Assembly (NCBI GenBank): GCA_030761205.1
Contig: JAULJL010000011.1
Location: forward strand, 10,096,501 to 10,160,500
Source of the DNA: Fremontodendron californicum
Taxonomy: Eukaryota; Streptophyta; Magnoliopsida; Malvales; Malvaceae
Length of the DNA stretch: 64,000 bases
Direction: 5' to 3'
Under the pieces are notes generated by a model that saw only the letters and a list, made by a program, of their open reading frames with translations, did no database searches and had not been told where the DNA came from. The translations under genes and the position numbers were made by a program. Shown here piece by piece: positions 36,069-47,609 of this stretch (positions are counted from its first letter, which is position 1; every line of letters begins with the position of its first letter).

Positions 36069-36270
36069 GTAATACTTTTAAAAAGCAATCTTAATTATCT
36101 TTACCCAGAGATATTAAGAGTTTTTTCTGTAATGGGCTTTTTAGATATTCAATAAATAACAAGCACAATGCATTATCCATATTGATGTGTCCATATTCTT
36201 TCATTTTTGTTATTTATTTTGTTTTCTATATATATTTTCCAATATTGTTTTTTTCTTCACCTATTTACAG
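36069..36270 (+). other. Predicted intron between protease and reverse transcriptase (202 bp)
   Basis: The donor is cca-aa|gtaata and the acceptor is ttcacctatttacag|gtg, preceded by a pyrimidine-rich tract (36232-36260). The intron is AT-rich and contains the stop that ends exon 1. Removal joins two bases of a codon (aa) to one base (g), giving Lys and then Cys-Met-Asp in the frame of the RT exon, so the frame is preserved exactly. Ogre elements are known to carry an intron at this position. The borders are read from sequence; splicing itself is not shown. Confidence 0.75.
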
Positions 36271-37850
36271 GTGTATGGATGCGGAATATGAGGACCCTCC
36301 TGTCAGTAATTCTGAAATTGATTTTGAAAGACCCATTTGCACGGGTGATTTTGAGGCTAATGAAGATACAGAGGATTATGGTCTACATCCGGATCTATTG
36401 AGGAAAATAGAACAAGAGGAGAAGCAAGTACTTCCTCATAAGGAATTATTGGAAACAATAAATTTGGGAAATGGTGAAGAGATAAAAGAAGTCAAAGTTG
36501 GAACTTCATTGTCACCATTAATAAAAGGGGAATTGATGGCTTTGCTCCAGGAGTATGTGGATGTATTTGCATGGTCTTACCAAGATATGCCAGGGTTAGA
36601 TCCGGATATTGTGGTTCATAAGCTCCCTTTGAGGCCAGAATGCAAGCCAATTGAACAAAAGCTGAGAAGAATGAGACCTGATATGCTGTTAAAGATAAAA
36701 AAGGAGGTGAAGAAACAATTTGATGCTGGATTCCTATAGGTGGCAAAATATCCAGAATGGGTGGCAAATATTGTTCCAGTACCGAAGAAGGATGGCAAGG
36801 TGCGGATGTGCGTTGATTATCAAGATTTGAACAAGGCCAGCCCTAAAGATAATTTCCCTTTGCCCCATATTGATACTCTGGTGGATAATACAACAAAGAG
36901 TTCTTTATTTTCTTTTATGGACGGATTCTCAGGATACAATCATATTAAGATGGCACCGAAAGATATGGAGAAAACCACATTTGTTACAATGTGGGGCACC
37001 TTCTGCTACAAAGTAATGCCATTTGGATTGAAGAATGCTGGGGCAACATACCAGAGAGCCATGGTGACCTTGTTTCATGATATGATGCATAAGGGAATTG
37101 AGGTCTACGTTGATGATATGATCGCAAAGTCGTAAGGAGAAGAGGAGCATATTGCGAATCTTAAGAAGCTCTTTGAACGATTAAGGAAATTTAGACTCAA
37201 GCTAAATCCAGCAAAATGCACTTTTGGAGTCACCTCGAGGAAGTTGTTGGGTTTTGTCGTCAGAAAAAGAGGAATTGAGATTGACCCAGATAAAGTGAAG
37301 GCCGTTCAGAATCTGCCACCACCTCGCACTCAAAAGGAAGTAAGAGGCTTTCTGGGGAGATTGAATTACATTGCTCGATTTATTTCACAGTTAACCGAGA
37401 AATGTGATCCAATATTTAAGTTACTTCGAAAACGTGATCCAGGAGAATGGGATGAAAGGTGTTAGATTGCTTTCGAAAAGGTTAAGCATTATCTATCAAA
37501 CCCACCAGTATTAATGCCACCTATTCTGTATAAACCAATGATATTGTATTTATCAGTATTTGAAATATCCATGGGTTATGTTTTGGGGCAGCTTGATGAA
37601 ACTGGAAAGAAAGAACAGGCAGTTTACTACCTCAGCAAGAAGTTCACAGATTATGAGTTGAAATATTCATCGGTAGAAAAGTTGTGTTGCGCCTTAGCTT
37701 GGACTGCTCGAAGACTTAGACAGTATATGTTGTATCACACAACGTGGCTGATTGCCAAGCTGGATCCAGTCAAGTACATGTTAGAAGCACCTTCTTTGTC
37801 AGGGAGGACAGCAAGATGGCAGGTTTTATTGTCAGAATACGACTATATGT
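36271..37850 (+). pseudogene. Reverse transcriptase and first RNase H of E1, broken
   Basis: The RT is RNA-templated DNA polymerase. Visible blocks: VANIVPVPKKDGKVRMCVDY (~36757), SPKDNFPLPHID, FSFMDGFSGYNHI, MPFGLKNAGATYQRAM, and the catalytic YVDD at 37106-37117. The thumb/connection with NPAKCTFGV follows, then LGFVVRKRGIEIDPDKVKA. The RT-linked RNase H (37514-37840) has SVFEISMGYVLGQ and AVYYLSKKFTDYELKYSSVE. In the usual catalytic RNase H the first residue of the motif is Asp (D-A-S); here it is S-V-F, so this domain looks inactive, as in other Tat elements. Breaks: TAG 36737-36739, TAA 37133-37135, TAG 37463-37465, and a frameshift near 37848. Confidence 0.9.
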
Positions 37851-38448
37851 AAGTCAAAAAGCTATCAAAGGCAGTGCAGTGGCTGAATTCTTAGCAAGTC
37901 GAGCAGTGGAAGGTTATGAGCCGTTGAACTTTGACTTCCCGGATAAAGATTTGATGTATGTGTCACAAGCAGATGATCTTCCTCTGAAGAAAAAAGTATG
38001 GAAAATGTACTTTGATGGCGCATCTAATGCCATGGGGCATGGAATCGGTGCAGTGCTTATATCCCCAGAAGAATACTGTTATCCTTTCACTGCTAGATTG
38101 GATTTTGATTGTACAAACAATACTGCCGAGTACGAAGCATGTACTATGGGGCTTCGTGCTGCAGTGGACAGAAAGATCAAAGTATTGGAAGTTTACGGAG
38201 ACTCGGCCTTGGTAATTTACCAGTTACGAGGAGAATGGGAAACCCGAGATACAAAGCTAATACGATATCGAGAACTCATTCTGAGTTTATTAGAGGAGTT
38301 TGAAGAAGTGAATTTCAACTACTTTTCTCGAGAAGAAAATCGAATGGCGGATGCTCTAGCTACTTTGTCATCAATGTTTAAAGTGAATGAAGGGGCGGAA
38401 GTTGTGCCGATCAAGATGAGCATATATGATCTCCTGCCCACTGTTTGA
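37851..38448 (+). pseudogene. Second, archaeal/plant-type RNase H (aRNH) of E1
   Basis: A second RNase H lies between the first one and integrase. It has KMYFDGASNAMGHGIGAVLI (catalytic Asp at ~38012), NNTAEYEACTMGL (catalytic Glu), VYGDSALVIYQLRGEW (catalytic Asp) and REENRMADALATL (final Asp). The complete D-E-D-D set is present, unlike the first RNase H. In the Tat clade an additional RNase H of this type was acquired and appears to have taken over activity. The frame differs by one from the RT region and again from integrase; it ends at a TGA (38446-38448) that marks a small indel rather than a natural end. Confidence 0.85.
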
Positions 38449-39751
38449 GTATCGAAGAAGAAGCAGATGGTCTCCCTTGGTATAACGACATCTTGCAGTA
38501 CATCAAGAGTCAACAGTATCCAGAACAAGCAACAGAGAATGACAAGAGGACTCTGAGAAGGTTAGCAATGGGTTTTGTTCTAGATGGCGAGAGTCTCTAC
38601 ATGAAAGGGAAAGATCAAGTCCTATTGAGATGTGTCGGGTCTGCCGAAGCTCGAAGAATCATAGAAGAGGTCCATGAAGGAATATGTGGCACCTATGCTA
38701 ATGGTCACATGCTTGCTAAACAGATTATGAGGGCAGGTTACTATTGGCTGACAATGGAAGGAGATTGTATCAGTTATTCCAGGAAGTTCCATAAATGCCA
38801 GATTTATGCAGATAAGATTCATGTGTCACCCTCGCCTTTACATGTCATGACTGCACCATGGCCTTTTTCAATGTGGGGAATGGATATGATCGGGCCTATT
38901 ACCCCGAAAGCTTCAAATGGACATCGTTTCATCTTGGTGGCCATAGATTATTTCACAAAATGGGTAGAAGCTGCTTTATATGCGAATGTAAGAAAGTCGG
39001 TAGTATGCAGATTTGTTAAGAAAGAAATCATATGCCGTTATGGGTTGCCAGCAAGAATTATTTTGGATAATGCTCTCAATTTGAACAATAAGATGATGAG
39101 AGAAGTGTGTACTCAATTCAAGATCACACATCATAATTCGACACCTTACCGTCCAAAGATGAATGGCGTAGTAGAAGCAGCTAATAAGAACATCAAGAGG
39201 ATTTTGATGGAACACCATTTTCTTCAAACTTCAGTCCGCACATCTACAGGGGCAACACCATTTTCTTCAAACTGCCTTTCGCTCTTCATGCATATCGTAC
39301 TTTGGTCCGCACATCTACAGGGGCAACACCATTTTCTATGGTATACGGGATGGAAGCAGTGCTACCTATTGAAGTTGAGATCCCTTCACTTCGGGTTTTG
39401 ATGGAAGTTGGCCTAGAGGAAGCAGAATGGGTTAAAGCTCGTTATGAACAGTTGAATCTCATTGAGGAGAAAAGATTGAAAGCAATTTGTCATGGGCAGT
39501 TGTATCAAAAAAGGATGATTCGAGCCCACAACAAGAAGGTTCGTCCTAGACAGTTCCGAGAAGGGGAGTTGGTATTGAGAAAAATTCTCCCTATAGTGAA
39601 AGACCCGAGAGGAAAATGGGCTCCAAATTGGGAAGGACCCTATGTGGTAAAGAGAGCTTCTTCTGGATGAGCATTGATTCTAACTCGGATGGACGAAGAT
39701 GATTTTAGACATCCCGTGAATGCTGAAGAATTGAAGAAGTATTATGCTTGA
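38449..39751 (+). pseudogene. Integrase of E1, broken by an internal duplication
   Basis: It inserts the DNA copy into the genome. The zinc-binding part is 38660-38800 (HEGICGTYANGHM, then DCISYSRKFHKCQ, where the first Cys of the usual C-x2-C is Phe). The catalytic core has Asp in WGMDMIGP (~38883), Asp in ILDNALNLNN (39066-39068) and Glu in NGVVEAANKN (39174-39176), giving the D-35-E spacing. C-terminal: a GPY-type WEGPYVV at ~39636, no chromodomain, ending with EELKKYYA and TGA at 39749-39751. Breaks: a duplication at 39211-39337 that scrambles the sequence and shifts the frame, and TGA at 39668-39670. Confidence 0.88.
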
Positions 39752-40547
39752 AAAAAACAGTGTGATGCTGTGCACATGAAAATTCGAATGATTCCAAGTG
39801 TAAAAATAGAAATTCTATATATCTATTTCCCCTGAGAATTGCTTTTCAAAGAGAATATTTATGCTTGATATGATGAATGGTCGTTTTTCATATTCCTTCC
39901 ACTAAGAAGAAACCATCCTTAGTCACCTCTTTGAGCCTTAAGAATTATTTCTTTCTTTAAACCTTGATCAAGGATCACCCTCTACACTGGAGGGCAAATG
40001 CGAGGAAAGATAATCAAAAATCATGGCAAAAGGAAAGCCATCAGAAAATGTGGCAAATGAAAGCCAACAAAGCAAAAAAAGAAAAGAAAGACCAAAAAGG
40101 GACAAATGTTTCAAGAATGAGTTCTCCTCAGGAAGTGATCCTTGATCCAATCACCCTTAAACACATTTTAGGCCTATTTATCCTTTCTTTCTAAACCTAA
40201 ACCTTGGCCTACATTACATGCTTTAAAAGCCCATTTTGATCAAGCATGGATATTTAATTTGAAAGGTTATTCTCAGAATCCATCCCATTTTTTGAATTGA
40301 TATTTTTACCTTGGAAGCATTTAGAATTCTCAGATGCATGGTAGAATACCAAAAAAAAAAAAGAGAGGTTTAAGCCGAAAACTCGCAAAGGGCGACTTAA
40401 TACCGAATTAAGGACACTTGAGTTGAAAACCTGTAAAAGGCGGCTCAAGTACTAATCAAAGCTTAAATCAATGCTCCGTGTAATGGGGAGAAAGTATCTA
40501 ACAATCAGAGAAAAGGGGAACAATGTAGTCTGATGTAACTACAGAAG

Positions 40548-40769
40548 TTAAGAGGTTACCCAAATGAATTGCTCGTTCAAGAGAAATTTCAGATGGTTTG
40601 AAAAGGGAGGGGTCCAAGATATTCCGCATCTGGGGCATCTACAACCTATAACCTTATATTTGTTTCTTATATCCTTGATATTTATTTTTACCGTTTTAAA
40701 GCATTTCTTGCAATAAATTCTTGTTATCCTTTTCATGACAATTTTTGATTGATTCATATTCTCTTTCAT
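40548..40769 (-). other. Antisense 73-residue frame with two Cys pairs (doubtful)
   Basis: The minus-strand frame starts ATGAAAG and encodes YCKKC and, about 20 residues later, CRCPRCGISW, which together look like a four-cysteine zinc ribbon. Some Tat elements are reported to have antisense ORFs in this region. There is no copy in the window to test conservation, and length and composition are also compatible with chance. Confidence 0.2.
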
Positions 40770-41366
40770 ATACTTTTGAGATGCATTATGGTTGTTATTA
40801 AATTGAATGATGATTAGTAATAAAAATCTTTAAATAAAGGGATTTCAAATTATTATTAAGGAATAGATTTAAATCTTGGGAAGGTTTGGAAAGTTCACCA
40901 AGAAAAGAAAACAGTGAACGTGGTGGAGACTCCGTCGCGAAGTCAAAAAATCTGTGAACTTCAGCGAGAGACAGAAGCTGAGACTGTTTGACAAGATATC
41001 TTGAGTGAAGGATTCCTCAAGTGGGGCATCAATGAACAGTTGAAGACTCTATCCTGAAGTCATATAATCTGTGAACCTGAAAGAAACCATGGATTAGAAA
41101 TTATGGCACAATTATTTGATTGCATTTATTTTAGGAAGCATACAAGTATTTGCAAAAGCATGGCATTCTCATCATTGCATTTAGCTAACAGTGTAAAAAT
41201 CAGGAAAGCTTGGACTTCTCCAAAGAGAACTCGTTTTGTTTCTCAAAAGATTCAGAGTTTGAGATCGCCATCAAGGTATTGCCTCCTGTTTTAAATTGAA
41301 TTCATTTTGTTTATCAGACAAATCGAGCCTTGAGACCGTTGTCAAGGTATTTTCAAACTAATTTTT

Positions 41367-41915
41367 AAGACCTCCGGGCACCATTTTAAAGACCTTCGTG
41401 CATCAGTTTTTTTAAGACCTCCGGGCACCATTTTAAAGACCTTCGGGCACCAGTTCTTTAAGATCTCCGGGCACCATTTTAAAGACCTCCGAGCACCATT
41501 TTAAAGACCTTCGGGCACCATTTTTTTAAGACCTCCGGGCACCATTTTTTTAAGACCTCCGAGCACCATTTTAAAGACCTTCGGGCACCAATTTCTTAAG
41601 ACCTCCGGGCACCATTTTAAAGACCTCCGGGCACCAGTTTTTTTAAGACCTCCGGGCACCATTTTAAAGACCTTCAGGCACCATTTTTTTAAGATCTCCG
41701 GGCACCATTTTAAAGACCTCCCGGCACCAGTTTTTTTAAGACCTCCAGGCACCATTTTAAAGACCTCCGGGCACCATTTTTAAGACCTTCGGACACCAGT
41801 TTTTTAAGACCTCCGGGCACCAATTTTAAAGACCTCCGGGCACCATTTTAAAGACCTCCGGGCACCATTTTAAGACCTCCGGGCACCATTTTTAAAGACC
41901 TTCGGGCATAATTTT
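41367..41915 (+). repeat. ~21-bp tandem array in the E1 3' UTR
   Basis: About two dozen units of aagacctccgggcaccattt with variants (ccttcgggcac, atctccgggcac, and a 2-6 T spacer), often alternating as ~40-bp dimers. It is sharply richer in G+C than its surroundings. The open frame 41501-41755 on the minus strand is only repeat translation. Confidence 0.92.
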
Positions 41916-42200
41916 TTGTTTTGAAAATCGAATTTGTTTCCTTAAGACGGATCGAGCCTTGATTAGGCAGGGAATTCAATTTAAGGACAAATCTTCAATT
42001 TACAGCTTGTTTTTTCAACAAAAAAAAAAAGAAAAAGGAAAAAATAGAAAATGAAAAAATGATGAAAAAATAGAAAATGAAAAAATGATAGAAGAATGAA
42101 AAAAAAAACCCCTTTCCCTTTCCTTCACATGTGATTTCACTGACCATACAAAATTAGTGTTGGTTTATCTTTGCCTGATTCCTGATTCTCAGCAATAGCC

Positions 42201-42207
42201 AAAGAGG
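42201..42207 (+). promoter_or_regulatory. Possible polypurine tract of E1
   Basis: The only purine run near the 3' LTR is aaagagg, six bases before TGTAGAC. It is short and not adjacent to the LTR; the longer purine-rich stretch (42010-42110) is ~100 bp away. Assignment is weak. Confidence 0.25.
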
Positions 42208-42212
42208 CCAGC

Positions 42213-45200
42213 TGTAGACACCCAATTTTGTCCGAACCACTAAAACAGGTATGTTTTCTTCCTAAATTGATGTTTCCGAGTGTAAAAAGACTGTTTTCAT
42301 CTTGCAGGAGGTACTCCGAGCCTTAGTTTAAGAAGGCGAGCTTAAAAAGTCAAACTTGAAAAAAGTCAACCCCAAAAAAAGTCAACCTCAAAAAAGTCAA
42401 CCTTAGAAAGTCAAACTACTAAAAAAGTCAACCCACTTTCAAAATCAAGATTTTAAGTTCAATTGAAAAATGGCGAAAGAATTTTGATAATCCGAGGTCT
42501 ACATTGAAAGATATGGAGTTCGAAAGTTGGGATTTGGAGATTCAGTAGACAGGAAACCCTAATCCGAGAAATTTGGGGAAAAGTGCTTAAACGATCAAAT
42601 TGGTCGAAATTGAAGGTTCCAAATGAAAGATAAGCACTGAATACGGGTAATGGAGAAGCCACTTGCAAGAAAAATCGAAAGAAAAGTCAATCCGGGAGAA
42701 AACCGAGAATTAGGGTTTTAGTGGATTTCGGTGAAATCGAGAAGAATCACAGAAATGGCCCGACTTGGTAAGACCAAAGCCCCCAATGGATGAAGAATGA
42801 TTAAAAAGGATAGCCCAAGGCTCAGATTGAAGAAAATCTGAAAATCGGACTTGTTTTGAGCAAAACCGGGTTTCGGAGGCAAAAGGGCAAAATCGGAAAA
42901 TTTGGGAAAAATACCAAATGGACTCCAAAAATTCTGAAAATTTTTCAATCTCATTCTTAAATCATTTGAAAGATATTGGTAAAAGAAAATCTTGATTCGG
43001 AGTTCGTTTGCAAAATGGTCAAAATCCCTAGCTTCTAATGTAGTAATTCAAAAAGGCAAAATCCCGAAAAAATAGCAAATGAGTTCCAAATCTTCAGAAA
43101 TTTTGCAAATCTCATTTTTCAATTATTTGGAAGAGATTGGCGAAATAAAATCTTGATTCGGAGTTCGTTTGCAAAATGGCCAAATCTCGGGCCTCCTATG
43201 TAGTAATTCAAAAAGGCAAATCCCAGAAAAATAGCAAATGAGCTCCAAATCTTCTGAAATTTTGCAAATCTCATTTTTAAATTATTTGGAAGAGATTGGT
43301 GAAAGAAAATCTTGATTCGGAGTTCGTTTGCAAAATAGCCAAATCCCGGGCCTCCTATGCAATAATTCAAGAAGATAAATCACGAAAAAATAGTAAATGA
43401 GCTCTAAAAATTCTGAAATTTTGCAAATCTAATTTTTAAATTATTTGGAAGAGATTGGCGAAATAAAATCTTGATTCGGAGTTCGTTTACAAAATGGCCA
43501 AATCCCGGGCCTCTTATGTAGTAATTCAAGCCGATAAATCCCGAAAAAATACCAAATGAGCTCCAAAAATTATGAAAACTTCCAGATCACATTTTTCAAT
43601 TATTTGGAAGAGATTGGTGAAGAAAAATCTTGATCTGGAGCTCGTTTAAAAAATGGTAAAATATAGGGGCATAAAGGGCATTTTTGGAAGAAAAAATCCA
43701 AATAAATAGCAAACGGACTCGGATAATTTTGAAAACTTCCAGAACTCAATATTTTATTATTTTGGAAGTATTAAAAAAATAAAAATTGAATTTGGAGTCC
43801 GTTTGATATTTATTTGCATCCGGGGGGCAAAACGGTCATTTCACCCAAGCAACCGAAAAAGGGCTTCTTTGGGCCTTTCAAAAAATCAGAGTTGGGCTGG
43901 ATAAGAGAAGTTCTGGCCTGCCCAAGCCCAAAGGAAGGAGGAAGCTTCTGATTTTTCAATCAAATGGCTAGAAATCAAGAGTTAGTTAGAGATTCTCTTT
44001 GATCAAGCCATGGTGATTAAGCCACATAGGCCAAGAGAGATGTCAACATTATTCTTGAACAGCTGTAATTTGAGAGAGCTGAGATGCTAACCTAAAGGTG
44101 GTAATTTCATGATTTTTCACCTTGAATTATTAGCCATTTGATGAAAAATTGGTTACAAAAAAAAAAGACAACATCCTTGAGCCATTATAGGGGGGATTCG
44201 GCCAGCCCTTTAGGGAGGTCAGAATTTCATTTTTTCATCTTCATTTTGCTGAGTTCTTAGAGTTTACTTAGTTTTTCTCTTCTTGGTTGAAAGCAAAAAA
44301 AGAAAAGTTTAGAAAAGAAAGGAAAGTTTGAAGAGATAAATATTGAAATATAGCTTCTTGAGGTTGCTCTTGAGCACCAACTCTTGCACTTTCTTGATTT
44401 TCCATTCTTGTTTTTGCTATTTTGATTTCTATTTGGTGAGTTTCCATTTTCAATAAATATTTTTTTTATTGTTCTTTTAAGTTCTTCCTTCATCTCTTTC
44501 TTAAGTATATTTTTTACATTTTATTTTTACAATAAACTCACCATGGCCAAATGGCCTACATTATTTAGTTAAGTTGTTGTTTTGGGTTTATTTTACCATA
44601 CTGTTTATGTTATTTTCTTTGATTTTTATGTTTTAAATGTTATGTTACTTCATATTCTTGAGTTATATCTTAATTTGGTTGCTTTGTTTGTTGCCATTTA
44701 TGTTTTAAATATCATGTTTTTGCATTTTTAATTTTCTGTTTTCCTGTTGTTTAAATTTGAGCATGTTTTAGATTTAGTATATCAAGTGTTTGTGAAAATG
44801 CTTGTGTGGTCTTTGCATGATTTTAGTTTTATATCTTAGTTGAGCATGTTTTAGATTTAGTATATTAAGTGTTTGTGAAAATGCTTGTGTGGTTTTTGCA
44901 TGATTTAAGTGTTATATTTTAGTTGAGCATGTTAGTATACCAAGTGTTTGTGAAAATGCCATGCTTGTTGGAGCTTGAGGCCATTTGGCTACTCCATGTG
45001 TTTTGCATTGTGTGTTGCATTTTTTGCCATGTTAGTTGGTAGGTTTTTGCATTTGCATGACATTTGATTTAGTTTTGCATGCTAGTATACCAAGTGTTTG
45101 TGAAAATGCCATGCTTGCTAGTTACATTATGATATTCGGCCATCCTTGGAATTATGTGCATTCTTGCTATGTTAGTTGATAGGTTAGCATTTGCATTATA

Positions 45201-47604
45201 TTTGATTGAGTTTTTGGTTTAAGCATGCTTTGTATTTGTGAAAATGCCATGCATATTTTAGTTATTAAGTTAGGTTTATTTGCCATGCATGTTCATGCAT
45301 TTTAGGTCTAGGTTGCATTAAATGCCATGCAAGTTCATTTAGGTCTAGGTCACTTTATGAATGCCATGCATTTTTTCATGACATTTAGGTTTAAATCCAT
45401 GCATTTCATGCATTATGTTTGTTGTATTATTTCATGCATTCCATGTTCATGCCACTTGAATAATGACTTGAGCCAATTAATGGTTCAAAGTCATGCTCTC
45501 TTGAGCACACTTGTGGAAAATTAAGTTTTGTCAAATTGATTATTCTACCTTTGTGATTTTTTTTACATAGCCAATTTTTATCTAACTTTCAAAAAGTCCT
45601 AGCTACTGTTTGTAAGTCATTTTATGAGTTTCAAATATTTTTACTTTGATTTTTAAATGAATTTATCAAAGGCAAAAATGTGTTTTGGCAAAACAGTTTT
45701 TTTCACCCAGTGTTCGTACTTTTCCGATTTTTCTTGTCATTCTTCTTTAATCAAAAAATTAAGCGGATTTTTTCCCGTGTATTTTTACATGTCCTGAGTC
45801 TCCAGTATTTTTTTAGAATTTTTTGAATTTTTAAAAATAGGGTAAAAAATCGTGGCTTAAAACTGGACAGTGGAGTCAGAATTGAATTTAAAGAAAAATT
45901 ATTTTTCTGTTTTGGTTAAGTTACTTAGAGTGGGCTGATTAGGAGGGTTAGATACTGACTTAGGGTAGTTTCTAAGCCTTTTTAAACTCTAAAAATGGTT
46001 TTTCAAGTCTCGGGTTAAGGGTAGTCAAGTCCGGATTTTTAAACTTAGGAAATTAGAGCCATTTAAAAAAAGATTTAACCCAGTTTTTATTTTTAATTCA
46101 AGCTTTTCAAAATTGTTTTCAAACAATCACAAAGTATTTTGGTTTTAGAATATTTAATTTGACATATTTTCCTAAGGTAGCCAGATATCTTTTTAGATAT
46201 ACGGATTTCCTTAATTAAAGGAAAAATTACATTTCATGCATTGCATTTTCCATATTCATGCATTTTATATAATATGTGATTCTTGCTATGATAATTTCTA
46301 TGATATTGTTATGGTTTTGAGTTATGTTATATTGTTTATTATATGATTTGGAATATTTCATGATATCCTATGCTTTTTATTTAGTTATTTTTTTCATATT
46401 ATTTAGCATATACTATGTTCATGCATTATTATTTTCATGAATATTATATGATAGCATTATTTCATATTCCATCTCATTTAATTTATATGCCATTTCATTC
46501 ATGTTTGTCATGTCATTTAGGTTATTTCATTTCATATAGAATATGTTATGTTACTTAGGTTATTTTATTTCATTTAGAAAATATCATGTTACTTAGGTTA
46601 TTTCATTTCATATAGAATATGTTATGTTACTTAGGTTATTTTATTTCATTTATAATATATCATATGACTTAGGATATTGCATCTCATATAGAATATACTA
46701 TGTTACCTAGGTCATTTCATTTTATTTATAATATGTCATATAACTTAGGATATTTTATTTCATTTAGAATATGCTAAGGCATTTATTTCATTTCATTTAG
46801 AATATGCTAAGGCATTTACATTATATCATATCATTTAGGAAGCATTATATTATTTAGATTTTGCTATGTCATTTTATTTATGTCATGCATACACATATTC
46901 ATATCTTTTAAAATATTTTCAAAAGGATAATGATTTTTCAATAAAAAATCAAGATATTCCCGAGTTAAAATAATTCATGAGTTCTCTACTTGGTTTGCTG
47001 GAGGGAATATCATCAATTATCATTAATAAAGGAATATCTTTCTTGCAAAAAAGAGAATGATTCAGAAAGTTTTCCAAAACTAATAAAAAATTTTATATTT
47101 TGCCACGTTTGTTGGGGAATATAGGAAAATATTGAATTTATAAATTCCGGATCATTTTTAATAAAAATGGAGTTATTTTTCTTCAAATTGGGAATTAACT
47201 CGAAATACTAGATTTAAAACCAACTTTTTACCGAGACTTGAGATAACACATGCTTAATAAGGTACCGATTTATACGGGCGTTGTGGGGGTGCTAATCCTT
47301 CCCCACACGTAACCGACTCCCGAACCCGCTTCTTTGATTTCTCTGGTTTAAAAAGAAGACTTGAAATTGGTTTTTAAAATGTTTTAATTAATTTTTCAAA
47401 TATTTTATAAAACCGGTTTTAATAGGTAGCCGATCACACCTAGCTAAAAAAGATTGGTGGCGACTCCATGTCTTTTTTAAGGTCATTTTCAAAACCTTCA
47501 TTTTTCTAGAGGAATTAAGTCGACTTTTCCTCGGTTTTTTTAATGTAACGCTTAACGAATAATAAAGTCTTGCGATGAGACTCGTTATTTTTTAGGTTGC
47601 GACA
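42213..47604 (+). repeat. 3' LTR of E1 (5392 bp)
   Basis: It starts TGTAGACACC, ends TTGCGACA and is followed by the target duplication acacc. It is collinear with the 5' LTR including all repeat layers (160-bp units 42960-43640; 38-bp units ~46515-46780). Differences from the 5' LTR are scattered substitutions, mostly transitions in the first 250 bp, and small indels, so the insertion is not recent. Confidence 0.93.
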
Positions 47605-47609
47605 ACACC

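Larger units (their letters stand above)
39752..42212 (+). other. 3' untranslated region of E1
   Basis: ~2.46 kb. No conserved coding region is recognised on the plus strand; the Lys-rich frame 39964-40194 is compositionally biased. It contains the tandem array at 41367-41915, an A-rich stretch at 42010-42110 with a duplicated aaaatagaaaatgaaaaaat unit, and ends ...gccaaagaggccagc before the 3' LTR. A minus-strand 73-residue frame at 40548-40769 is described separately. Confidence 0.75.
23708..47604 (+). mobile_element. Complete Ogre/Tat-type giant Ty3/gypsy retrotransposon (E1), 23.9 kb
   Basis: It is bounded by the 5-bp duplication acacc (23703-23707 and 47605-47609), with LTRs 23708-29141 and 42213-47604 (TGTAGACACC...TTGCGACA). 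Order: tRNA-Arg primer site, ~0.95 kb leader, extra ORF1, gag-protease, intron, RT, RNase H, second RNase H, integrase, ~2.5 kb 3' UTR with a tandem array. Giant size, ~5.4 kb LTRs, ORF1 upstream of gag, tRNA-Arg priming, an intron between protease and RT, and dual RNase H are the known traits of Ogre within the Tat clade. Every ORF carries stops or frameshifts, so this copy is non-coding now. Confidence 0.93.

Noticed and set aside
39964..40194. 76-residue Lys/Gln-rich plus-strand frame after integrase
   Set aside because: Compositional bias of an A-rich stretch; no motif and no copy to compare.
41501..41755. 84-residue minus-strand frame with repeated Gly-Leu-Lys-Lys pattern
   Set aside because: It is a reading of the ~21-bp tandem array, whose unit multiples happen to stay open.
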